A stretch of 64,000 nucleotides of DNA from positions 1 to 64,000 of the forward strand of contig CAUTQY010000008.1 of the NCBI GenBank assembly GCA_963540815.1, given 5' to 3'. Positions 43,777 through 51,324 of the stretch are shown one piece after another; the stretch's first letter is position 1; each line of letters starts with the position of its first letter. The DNA is from Scybalousia_A sp963540815. GTDB lineage: Bacteria; Bacteroidota; Bacteroidia; Bacteroidales; P3. The position numbers and the translations under genes were made by a program. Under the pieces are notes generated by a model. That model searched no databases. It saw only the letters and a list, made by a program, of their open reading frames with translations, and was not told the DNA's origin.

Positions 43777-43821
43777 ATTAATATTATTATAACATAAAAG
43801 TAATATTAATAACATTTTTTA
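43777..43821 (+). terminator. terminator of tig-ychF-aroB
   Basis: Perfect 10-base arms ATTAATATTA (43777-43786) and TAATATTAAT (43801-43810) are followed by a T run at 43815-43820. The stem is all A/T, so it may be weak. Confidence 0.6.
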
Positions 43822-43899
43822 TAATGTTAGCGTTGGAGTATACAAACCTCAAGGCTTTTTTATTTGCCCGTTCCATCATAGCGTACATTTCCTTTTTTC

Positions 43900-44036
43900 C
43901 GTTATTGCGAGACCAATAAGTGTGTCATTGCAAACCCTCCTTTCGCGTCATCGTAAGTAACTTTGCGTCGGTTTGCATCTTAATTACCCATGTCGTCCGT
44001 GTCCGTCATTGCGAGCGAAAGCAAAGCAATCCATTT
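43900..44036. repeat. short interspersed repeats
   Basis: Degenerate TCATTGCGA units lie at about 43902 and 43924, and a good copy (TCATTGCGAGCGAAAGCAAA then GCAATCC) lies at 44005-44032. They directly precede a partial MITE-like element. Confidence 0.8.
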
Positions 44037-44078
44037 TTTATTATAATTCTGCCAAACGGGCAAAAGTTTCTGCCACTC
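44037..44078 (+). repeat. partial MITE-like element, copy 4
   Basis: Only the left end of the element seen at 39109 and 57541 is present (TTATTATAATTCTGCCAAAC, then TTTCTGCCA). The hairpin core and right end are missing. From 44079 to 44333 I see no gene or other repeat. Confidence 0.7.
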
Positions 44079-44333
44079 TTTATTTCGTCGGTCAAAAAAC
44101 CACCTTTTTCGGTTTTCTTCTTAGTCTGACTTGCCGTTTACTCCATCTTTGAAGCCTTTCACACCTATGCCTATGCCTTTATAAGTTCGTTTTTTTGCCA
44201 CCGAAAAGAAGTAAAACAACTAAGGCTATAATAATAATTTCCGTTGTTCCCAAAATGATTAATAAATGTGTTTATGATTCGTGTTTCTCTCATTGCAAGT
44301 GTAAGTATTTTTTCTTTACACAGAGATAAAAAC

Positions 44334-44365
44334 AAAAAAGGTAGCCAAAACATTTTTTGACTACC
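44334..44365 (-). terminator. terminator of the S4-DUF5606 pair
   Basis: On the minus strand GGTAGTCAAAA and TTTTGGCTACC pair around a four-base loop (one G-T wobble), followed by TTTTTT. It lies about 37 bases after the DUF5606 stop. Confidence 0.85.
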
Positions 44366-44401
44366 CAAATCAACCATAAAAAAAAAACAAATTAATATTT
44401 A

Positions 44402-44821
44402 TTATTCCGTTTTATTCTCCTGTTCTTGCTCTTGGGTTTCCAAATCTATTAGATTTTTTTCCAATAGTATATTGTACCAAGCAAATAATTTTTTCATATC
44501 GGAAACATGTACTCTGTCCCTATCATAATTCGGAAGCACTTTTTCCATATATTCTATCAAATCCTTATTGGAAGACTTTGGGTTAATACATTGCTTACCC
44601 TCTTCCAATCTATAAATATTTTGAAAAACATCTTGCAAAGGTATATCTTCCAATTCGGCAAATATGGAAATATCTTTTAAAGCGGATATTCTTTCATGTG
44701 CAAAAGCAGGGACGCGTTTTCCGTCAGATAAAGATTCTACCAAGGTGGCATTTTGTCCGGGAGTAATAAGTTTGTATAGACCCGGTCTGCCTGCAATTGC
44801 TAAAATTCCTGTCAAATCCAT
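44402..44821 (-). CDS. DUF5606 domain protein
   Basis: A 139-aa cytoplasmic protein of the Bacteroidota DUF5606 family. The conserved N-terminal part reads MDLTGILAIAGRPGLYKLITPGQNATLVESL, with RVPAFAHERISALKDISIF. An acidic, helical C-terminal part follows, with DRDRVHVSDMKKLFAWYNIL and a Glu/Gln tail. Its function is unknown. It is paired with the S4-domain gene 44 bases upstream. Confidence 0.9.
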   Translation of the reverse strand: MDLTGILAIAGRPGLYKLITPGQNATLVESLSDGKRVPAFAHERISALKDISIFAELEDIPLQDVFQNIYRLEEGKQCINPKSSNKDLIEYMEKVLPNYDRDRVHVSDMKKLFAWYNILLEKNLIDLETQEQEQENKTE

Positions 44822-44865
44822 AATGTTAATCTTTATTCTAGTTAATATTTAGTTTATTTTTTATT

Positions 44866-45087
44866 TTAACATACTTTTATTTCAAATCCTCGCACGGATA
44901 TAACTTCATTGGCTCTTATCTTTGCCCTCTTTCTTGTCTCTATTTCTCCGTTACGTCTTACCTCTTTATTGGTTACCAAACTTTGAGACATTGCCCCGCT
45001 TTCCGCTATATTCAAAATTTTCAATAGCTTAACAAGTTCTATATACTCCTCATTTTCCCTTAATTTGAAAGTTACGACATCACCCAT
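44866..45087 (-). CDS. small S4-domain RNA-binding protein
   Basis: A 73-aa protein made of one S4-like domain (FKLRENEEYIELVKLLKILNIAESGAMSQSLVTNKEVRRNGEIETRKRAKIRANEVISVRG), like YbcJ/YaaA of other bacteria. It probably binds structured RNA, perhaps rRNA. I start at 45087 (MGDVVTF) because the promoter element covers 45103-45110, which makes the further ATG at 45105 untranscribed. Confidence 0.85.
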   Translation of the reverse strand: MGDVVTFKLRENEEYIELVKLLKILNIAESGAMSQSLVTNKEVRRNGEIETRKRAKIRANEVISVRGFEIKVC

Positions 45088-45102
45088 AAGTCTTTTTGTT
45101 TG

Positions 45103-45110
45103 CAAAATTA
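45103..45110 (-). promoter_or_regulatory. -7 element before the S4-DUF5606 pair
   Basis: TAATTTTG on the minus strand, 16 bases before the chosen ATG. It overlaps the alternative upstream ATG. Confidence 0.6.
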
Positions 45111-45198
45111 CACTTTTTTTTCAAATGACAATTGGTAGCATATGAAATTACCGGGATTTTAAAATTCTTCGTAACACTCCGACTCATTTAATTTTTTA

Positions 45199-45206
45199 TA
45201 ACTTTG
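45199..45206 (+). promoter_or_regulatory. -7 element before the hydrolase gene
   Basis: TAACTTTG, 15 bases before the ATG at 45222, predicts a leader of about 10 bases. Confidence 0.62.
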
Positions 45207-45221
45207 TAAAAAATTACCATA

Positions 45222-46424
45222 ATGAAAAAAGTTTTTCCATTCTTTTTGCTCTGTGTCTCATGTATTTACTCTTTGGCAGGCAATGATACCTTATACTACA
45301 AGGGCAATTTGCAAGTTACCGACAAGCAAAGCCTTGTCCTTACTCTAAAAATTATTAACAAAGAAGATACTACACTGTATTTTCTCGGCTCTCCTATGCA
45401 GACAAAGGAAGAGTTTTGTCCTTCCAAAGTAAAATATAAAGCGGATACTCTTTCCTTAGGGTTTAAAAAAATAAATTGTGTTTTAAAAATATTGCCATCC
45501 GATAATAAAAATACGTTGGCGGCAACATTTAAACAGGGGCTTTTGTTTAAGGATATAACTCTTTACAAACAAAAAACCGAAATAGGAGTGCATAGACCAC
45601 AGACTCCGATTCCGCCTTTTGAGTATGAAAACGTAGAACTTTCGTTTACAAATCCTAACACCGAATATTTATTTCACGGAAGTCTTACCTTACCCAAACA
45701 CAAAGGAAAATGTCCCTGTGTTGTTTTGGTATCGGGTTCGGGTTGTCAAAACAGAGATTCCGAAATCTACGGGCACAAACCTTTTTATGTTATTGCCGAT
45801 TATTTAACAAAAAACGGAATTGCGGTATTCAGATATGACGATAGAGGGTACGGAGAGCAGGATTACGGTTTGTACAAAGGAACTACGATGGATTTTGCAA
45901 AAGATGCAATGAGTGCCATACAAATGCTAAAAAAACAAGAGGGAATAGACACAAATTTTATCGGCATCTTTGGGCATAGCGAAGGAGGACTTATAGGTCA
46001 AATCTTGGCAGATAGTTTGGATTTTGTTATTTTGGCTGCAAGTCCGGCAATATCGGGAGACAAAATTCTAAAATCACAAGGAGCAGACCTCTCCACTTAT
46101 AAATTTGACACAACTAAGATTAACGATTATTGGCTTAAATATTTCTATGATTTTGCCCCCCAAGTTTATTTAAGCAAGATACACATACCCACTCTATGTT
46201 TGCAGGGAGAAAGAGATACACAAGTTTTGTGCAAAGAAAACATACCCGTAATGCAAAAACTTTTACCAAAAAACTCAGTCATAAAAACATACCCTACACT
46301 CAATCACTTGTTTCAACATTGTAAAACAGGGGAAGTTTACGAATACTTTGAAATCGAAGAAACTTTCGCCACGGAGGTTTTGCAAGATATTGCGGATTTC
46401 ATCAAAAAAAACTACAAACCTTAA
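45222..46424 (+). CDS. exported alpha/beta hydrolase
   Basis: A 400-aa protein with a signal peptide (MKKVFPFFLLCVSCIYSLAG), an N-terminal beta-rich domain of about 110 residues, and an alpha/beta hydrolase domain. The latter has the oxyanion region LVSGSGCQNRDSEIYGHKPF, RYDDRGYGEQDYG, the nucleophile Ser253 in GHSEGG, and PTLCLQGERDTQV with the late TLNHLFQ His. It resembles periplasmic acyl hydrolase/peptidase-like proteins of Bacteroidota with an N-terminal DUF3887-like domain. The substrate is unknown. Its 3' end overlaps the convergent radical SAM gene by four bases. Confidence 0.88.
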   Translation: MKKVFPFFLLCVSCIYSLAGNDTLYYKGNLQVTDKQSLVLTLKIINKEDTTLYFLGSPMQTKEEFCPSKVKYKADTLSLGFKKINCVLKILPSDNKNTLAATFKQGLLFKDITLYKQKTEIGVHRPQTPIPPFEYENVELSFTNPNTEYLFHGSLTLPKHKGKCPCVVLVSGSGCQNRDSEIYGHKPFYVIADYLTKNGIAVFRYDDRGYGEQDYGLYKGTTMDFAKDAMSAIQMLKKQEGIDTNFIGIFGHSEGGLIGQILADSLDFVILAASPAISGDKILKSQGADLSTYKFDTTKINDYWLKYFYDFAPQVYLSKIHIPTLCLQGERDTQVLCKENIPVMQKLLPKNSVIKTYPTLNHLFQHCKTGEVYEYFEIEETFATEVLQDIADFIKKNYKP

Positions 46425-47188
46425 TAACATTCGGCTTTTATATCACAAGCTCTCACCCTATCGGCAAAGTTCTCCATTTCTTGCTTTTCTATTTTAATCA
46501 AATCTTTGTCTGGAGTTGCCCTATCTATTACGTATAACATAACCATACGAGGTTTGATTTCTTTGATAAAAGACAACCAAGCCGAAAACTCTTCTTCTGT
46601 GGTATTATTAATTTCCTCCGCTTTGTTTTTACTTCTCAAAAGAATAGTTTGTATTATAGCCTTAGGACCGAATTTTCTTAGTTCATTTTTTATATCTTCG
46701 AATTCCGCACTTACGGGTTTGTTTATTCGTTGATACATTTTTGCCGTCCCCGCATCTATTTTTAGAATAGGGTTATCTATCAAGTGAAGCGCCTTATTGA
46801 CATCGTCTTTGTACAGATTGGTGGAATTTGTCAGTATTGTTATTTTTGCCTGCGGCATGTATTCATTACGCAAAGCAATTACGTCTTCCACAATACCGAG
46901 AATATCAGGATGAAGTGTGGGCTCGCCGTTACCAGAAAAAGTTATACTGTCTATTTTTTCTCTTTCTTGCTTTTTATGAGTTTTGCACCAGTATGCCAAA
47001 GAGGATTGTATTTTTTCCCTTTCGTTAAAGCCAACATGGGTACGAGTATCTATTTCGTTCCAACCGCACTCACAATATACACAATCAAAAGAGCAATATT
47101 TTTTTTGAGTAGGCAAAACATTTACCCCAAGACTTGTACCGAGCCTTCTGGAATGTATAGGACCGACTATTATATTTTCAAACAACAT
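46421..47188 (-). CDS. radical SAM protein
   Basis: A 255-aa radical SAM enzyme with the cluster motif CSFDCVYCECGW (CxxxCxxC), the GGE-like FSGNGEPTLHPD, and TILTNSTNL and IDAGTAKMYQRINKP further along. This pattern belongs to the MoaA/PflA-like group of small radical SAM proteins common in anaerobes, often annotated as wybutosine synthesis-like. The substrate is unknown. The ATG at 47188 is preferred over a TTG six bases upstream. Confidence 0.88.
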   Translation of the reverse strand: MLFENIIVGPIHSRRLGTSLGVNVLPTQKKYCSFDCVYCECGWNEIDTRTHVGFNEREKIQSSLAYWCKTHKKQEREKIDSITFSGNGEPTLHPDILGIVEDVIALRNEYMPQAKITILTNSTNLYKDDVNKALHLIDNPILKIDAGTAKMYQRINKPVSAEFEDIKNELRKFGPKAIIQTILLRSKNKAEEINNTTEEEFSAWLSFIKEIKPRMVMLYVIDRATPDKDLIKIEKQEMENFADRVRACDIKAECY

Positions 47189-47216
47189 ACGCAAACAATT
47201 TTTATTTTCTCTTGTG

Positions 47217-47246
47217 CAAAATTACTATAAATTGAAATAAAACAAA
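47217..47246 (-). promoter_or_regulatory. promoter of the radical SAM gene
   Basis: TTTG (47243-47246), an 18-base spacer and TAATTTTG (47217-47224) on the minus strand, about 30 bases before the ATG. Confidence 0.65.
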
Positions 47247-47280
47247 GCGGAGAATTATAAGAATAAATAACTATAGTAAA

Positions 47281-47297
47281 GCCTCAAAAAAAGAGGC
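47281..47297 (-). terminator. short hairpin after mutA
   Basis: Arms GCCTC and GAGGC with a seven-base A/T loop lie 40 bases after the mutA stop. The stem is short and no strong T run follows, so termination is uncertain. Confidence 0.45.
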
Positions 47298-47336
47298 GGA
47301 CAAAAAGCCCACCTTTCCAAATTGTGTCAAACAAGA

Positions 47337-49187
47337 CTATTTTAACAAATCGTTATTATATTTTATCAAACTCTCCAAAGCATTTGTCCTTATATTTATA
47401 TAATCCGTAATACCTGCCTTGTTGAATTCTTGTTTTATTTCGTCCGCCGGGTTACCCGCTACTATTATGTGAGGAATCTTGCCTTTTATTTTCGGCAACA
47501 GTTCTTTAACGAGTTCTGAGTACTCATCGTCCGAGGAACACAGTACCAAAATATCATTATTTGCCTCAACAATAGCCTCTGCTGCTTGCTCTATGGTATC
47601 AAAAGCCTTGTTGTTTGCTATTTCGTAACCTGCAACTCCAAAGAAGTTACTTGCAAAACCCGCTCTTGCCGTACGCATGGACAAGTTGCCATAAAGCAAC
47701 AAGAAAATAGTGGGTACTTTCTTTGAGTTCATAACATCCAATCTTAACTTTTCAAAAGGCATGGCCTCTCTGTTAAAATTCAAACGTTTGAAAGTATGTT
47801 TATCTTCAAGGGCTATTGTATTCTTTTTTTGATAATCTATTTCTTTTTCCATTAGATTAGGGTATTGATTTGTACCGACCAATACTTTCTTTCTTTTTGC
47901 CATATCTTTTGCAACAAGATTAAACATTTCTTCTATTTTATCTTGTATATGGTTGTTTTCCATAGCCTTAACATAACCTCCCAAAGACTCTATTTGCTTA
48001 AATATTTCCCAAGCCTTTTCGCTTATATTGTTTGTAAGGGTCTCTATATAATATGAGCCAGAAGAAGGGTCTACTATCTTGTCCAAATAAGACTCCTCTT
48101 TTAAGAGGATTTGCTGATTGATTGCAAGTCTCAGAGAAAATTCGTCACTCTCCTTGAGAACGACATCAAAAGGTGTTACACTAATGGAATCCGCTCCGCC
48201 TATAACGGAAGACATTGTCTCTGTGGTAGTTCTCAACAAATTAACGTGTGCGTCGAAAATAGTTTTGTTGTACAAAGTATTTTCGGTATGTATATAACTT
48301 CTAGCATCTTGTTGCGTCGCATTTGGGTATTGCTCTACTATATTGGACCATAGTAAGCGGGCAGAACGCAATTTTGCTATTTCCAAAAAATAATCGCTAC
48401 CGGTAGCGAAAGAAAACATAAGTCTTGGGGAAATATCTCTAAGAGCATAACCTTTATCCGTAAGAATGGAGAGATATTCGTTTGCCAAAGCAAGAGCGAA
48501 TCCCAACTCCTGAGTAATATTGGAGCCTGCATCCTTGAAAATAACGGCGTTGATATTTATGATTTTAAACTTTGGCAGATTTTCTTTGGCAAACTCAAAT
48601 ACGTCCGTTAAGTCTTGTATGTCTTTTTGCAAAGAATTATAATAACCGCCGTGTTTTAGGGCATAAGCAAAAATATCTGAGTTGATACTTCCCTCTACCT
48701 CTGAGGTATCAATATTGTTTTGCTTCAAAAAAGCACAATACATTTTCAAAGTATCCAAGTAATTTTTAGACCTTAAGAAATTAATCTTAATAATCTCTAC
48801 TTTAACCCCATTAAAAAGAATATCAAAGTCCTCTTGTTTTTCTATTTTTGAGGCGTTCACACCTATGGAGTTTGCACCTCTTTCTAGGGCTTGCAACATC
48901 ATGGTGTTTTGATATATCAAATCTTCGTTATCAAAATCTTGTCTTATATCCCAAGAATTATCTTGCTGTTTATAACCTCTTACAAAAGGCTCCGTACTGG
49001 GGTTTACTTTCAGATAATCCAAGTTTTCTATGTCGTTGGCCCTATAATAAGGTTTTACCTCAAAGCCTTCATTAGTTTTCCATATCAGTTTTTTGTTGTA
49101 GTCTGCACCTTTAAGGTCTTTTTCTATCACGGCTTCCCATTGTTCCGTGCTAACAGGGGGAAACTCGTTAAACAACTTATTGTCCAT
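47337..49187 (-). CDS. mutA: methylmalonyl-CoA mutase small subunit
   Basis: A 616-aa MutA, the non-catalytic beta subunit of the B12-dependent mutase that interconverts succinyl-CoA and methylmalonyl-CoA. The opening FPPVSTEQWEAVIEKDLKGADYNKKLIWKTNEGFEVKPYYRAND is characteristic. A degenerate TIM-barrel follows with SVTPFD and DPSSGSYYIE. The C-terminal flavodoxin-like domain lacks the cobalamin-binding DxHxxG, as expected for the small subunit. The large subunit gene mutB, normally next to it, is not adjacent: the next gene on this strand encodes a radical SAM protein. Function in propionate formation links it to the mmd genes. Confidence 0.94.
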   Translation of the reverse strand: MDNKLFNEFPPVSTEQWEAVIEKDLKGADYNKKLIWKTNEGFEVKPYYRANDIENLDYLKVNPSTEPFVRGYKQQDNSWDIRQDFDNEDLIYQNTMMLQALERGANSIGVNASKIEKQEDFDILFNGVKVEIIKINFLRSKNYLDTLKMYCAFLKQNNIDTSEVEGSINSDIFAYALKHGGYYNSLQKDIQDLTDVFEFAKENLPKFKIININAVIFKDAGSNITQELGFALALANEYLSILTDKGYALRDISPRLMFSFATGSDYFLEIAKLRSARLLWSNIVEQYPNATQQDARSYIHTENTLYNKTIFDAHVNLLRTTTETMSSVIGGADSISVTPFDVVLKESDEFSLRLAINQQILLKEESYLDKIVDPSSGSYYIETLTNNISEKAWEIFKQIESLGGYVKAMENNHIQDKIEEMFNLVAKDMAKRKKVLVGTNQYPNLMEKEIDYQKKNTIALEDKHTFKRLNFNREAMPFEKLRLDVMNSKKVPTIFLLLYGNLSMRTARAGFASNFFGVAGYEIANNKAFDTIEQAAEAIVEANNDILVLCSSDDEYSELVKELLPKIKGKIPHIIVAGNPADEIKQEFNKAGITDYINIRTNALESLIKYNNDLLK

Positions 49188-49231
49188 AATATTTTTTATT
49201 CTTATGTGTTTTTATTTTTTTTCTTAGGTTG

Positions 49232-49239
49232 CAAATTTA
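49232..49239 (-). promoter_or_regulatory. -7 element before mutA
   Basis: TAAATTTG on the minus strand, about 45 bases before the ATG at 49187. Confidence 0.55.
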
Positions 49240-49271
49240 CAATAATTTGTTGTTATGGATAAACCTCATGA

Positions 49272-49303
49272 CAAAAAAAGACGCACTCATAAAAAAGTGC
49301 GTC
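49272..49303 (-). terminator. terminator of the POT-like transporter gene
   Basis: Arms GACGCACT (49280-49287) and AGTGCGTC (49296-49303) are followed on the minus strand by seven T residues. It lies 38 bases after the stop at 49341. Confidence 0.9.
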
Positions 49304-49340
49304 ACAATAAAAATGAAAACTTTACAGTTAAAGTAGTTAT

Positions 49341-50885
49341 TTATTTTGTTACTCTTTCAAGCCATTTTACCATACCAAGCATTACGCCCATAGATATAAG
49401 GCAAACTATTAGGAATACCAACCAGCAATATTGAATAGGCCAAGCGTTGTACATAACAGGTCCTATCCATATAAGGAGGTTACCTACGGCCGTAGCTCCA
49501 AGCCACAAACCCTGACACAAACCAAGCAAATGTTTCGGTGCTACCTTTGAAACAAAAGAAAGACCCAAAGGAGAAATAAACAACTCTGCCACGGTTAGGA
49601 AGAAATATGTAATAATCAACACCCACCAATCTGCTTTCATACCATTGGCCACAGTCTCGCCCATACTTCTGAACACTTCGCCGGAAGGGTAATGATTCAT
49701 AGCAGAGAATATTGTAAGGAACAGATACGCGCAGCCTGCTATTGCCATACCGTAAGCAATTTTTCTAGGAGTGGAAATATTTTTACCCTTTCTTGCCAAT
49801 GCAGCGAATATCCACATAATTACAGGGGTAAGGAATATAACAAAGAAGGGATTAACGGCTTGCCATATTTCCGGAGCAATCTTATCCGTCTTTACGAAGT
49901 CTCTTGCAAATACCGAAAGAGACTGTCCGTTTTGGTGGAAAGAGAACCAGAAAAATATTGCAATACCCAAAACTGCGAACAAAGCATACATTCTTTGTTT
50001 GATTTCTTTCGCCATTGCCTGTTTTTCCTCTGCTGTGTATTCTATTGTAGCAGTGGTCTCTTTTTTGGCAGGAGTAGGAAATATTTTTTTGTTTACAAGG
50101 AATATTATCAAGGAAATCAACATTGCCGCCACAGAAGCAAAGAAAGAAAAATGTACTCCTTGGTTGAATATTTCCAAATATCTATTAGGGTCAAAAACCT
50201 GCTCGCCAATAGTTGCGGCAGCGGAAAGGTCATTGTATTTTGTGATTTGCTCTCCTATATTTCCGTTTATAACCTTATGGCAAAGTTCCGGCAGGTTGGC
50301 GTTATAGATAAACCCATTTACCTTTAACCACCATTGCCTTAACAACGGAGCAACAAAAGGAGCAATCAATCCTCCTATGTTGATGAAAACATAAAAAATT
50401 TGAAAACCGGAATCTCTTTTTGTTTTTGCTATTCTTAGAGCCTCCTCTCCTTTTTGTGCTTCTTGTGCCTCATAGTTGTCATACATCTGACCGACTATTG
50501 CTTGCAAGTTACCCTTAAACAAACCGTTACCGAAGGCAATCAAAGCCAAAGCAACACAAGTAAAAGGTAACAACCAATACATATTGTTAGAGGTAGATGT
50601 AATAGGTATGGCCAACAGCACATAACCCAAAGCCATGATTATCAATCCCTTTTGAATAGTACCTTTATAATTTTGGGTACGGTCGGCAATAATACCTCCG
50701 ACAAGAGAGAGTACGTAAATAGCGGCATAAAATATGGCATAAATTAAGCCTGAGGTTCCATCGCTAAGACCAAACTTGGAGCAAAGAAACAATAACAAAA
50801 CGGCATTCATAATATAGTAGCCGAAACGCTCGCCCATATTACTCAAAGCAGCCGAAACTAAACCTTTTGGGTGATTTTTAAACAT
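49341..50885 (-). CDS. POT/PTR family MFS transporter
   Basis: A 514-aa membrane protein with about 12-14 spans of the proton-dependent oligopeptide transporter family. The family motif ExxERFxYY appears here as NMGERFGYY, so the first Glu is Asn. Further marks are GGIIADRTQNYKGTIQ, FGNGLFKGNLQAIVGQMY, FQIFYVFINIGGLIAPFV and the C-terminal AELFISPLGLSFVSKVAP. It probably takes up di- or tripeptides or related substrates. The start at 50885 (MFKNHPKG) is chosen because the promoter at 50988-50995 excludes the ATG at 51026. Confidence 0.88.
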   Translation of the reverse strand: MFKNHPKGLVSAALSNMGERFGYYIMNAVLLLFLCSKFGLSDGTSGLIYAIFYAAIYVLSLVGGIIADRTQNYKGTIQKGLIIMALGYVLLAIPITSTSNNMYWLLPFTCVALALIAFGNGLFKGNLQAIVGQMYDNYEAQEAQKGEEALRIAKTKRDSGFQIFYVFINIGGLIAPFVAPLLRQWWLKVNGFIYNANLPELCHKVINGNIGEQITKYNDLSAAATIGEQVFDPNRYLEIFNQGVHFSFFASVAAMLISLIIFLVNKKIFPTPAKKETTATIEYTAEEKQAMAKEIKQRMYALFAVLGIAIFFWFSFHQNGQSLSVFARDFVKTDKIAPEIWQAVNPFFVIFLTPVIMWIFAALARKGKNISTPRKIAYGMAIAGCAYLFLTIFSAMNHYPSGEVFRSMGETVANGMKADWWVLIITYFFLTVAELFISPLGLSFVSKVAPKHLLGLCQGLWLGATAVGNLLIWIGPVMYNAWPIQYCWLVFLIVCLISMGVMLGMVKWLERVTK

Positions 50886-50946
50886 AGTCTTTTCTGTTTT
50901 ATTATTAAATCTGTTAATTATTATCTCTCTTTTGATAACACTACTT

Positions 50947-50971
50947 GTTTGATAAGCAAACATTATCAAAC
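50947..50971. promoter_or_regulatory. hairpin in the leader of the POT-like gene
   Basis: Perfect nine-base arms GTTTGATAA and TTATCAAAC flank a seven-base loop, between the predicted start site and the ATG. It could be an operator or an mRNA structure. Confidence 0.5.
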
Positions 50972-50987
50972 AAAATAAAAGTGTGTG

Positions 50988-50995
50988 CAAAGGTA
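50988..50995 (-). promoter_or_regulatory. -7 element of the POT-like gene
   Basis: TACCTTTG on the minus strand implies a leader of about 95 bases containing the hairpin at 50947-50971. The remaining DNA up to 51284 shows no gene. Confidence 0.62.
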
Positions 50996-51284
50996 ATATT
51001 TTTTTTGTATTATAGTATAAACTCACAGTAAGAAAAAGAAAAGATTAAAAAATATTAGAAATAAAAATTATACTTTAATATTTATAATCAATTAAAGCAG
51101 GTCTTTCATTTTACAGTATCTTCAATAGCACAAAATTACGTGTATGGTAAAATACGACAAAGTATTTACACTTTAAGAATATGTGTTGTCCTTTTTTATC
51201 ATTGCAGAAGTCTGCCCAAAGTTACGACTTATCACAAGGTATGCAAATTAGTATCCGAATTGTTAATAAAATAGGTTTTTTTTG

Positions 51285-51292
51285 TAGTTTTG
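51285..51292 (+). promoter_or_regulatory. -7 element before the polysaccharide assembly run
   Basis: TAGTTTTG, 32 bases before the ATG at 51325. It rules out an in-frame ATG at 51181 as the start. Confidence 0.62.
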
Positions 51293-51324
51293 CAAGTTGG
51301 AAATTATTATCAGTGTTAAAAGAT

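Noticed and set aside
50886..51026. N-terminal extension of the POT-like transporter by 47 residues
   Set aside because: The promoter element at 50988-50995 lies inside this stretch, so the upstream ATG would not be transcribed.
51181..51324. N-terminal extension of the YfhO protein by 48 residues
   Set aside because: The -7 element at 51285-51292 lies inside it and the added residues do not fit the family. The start at 51325 is better.
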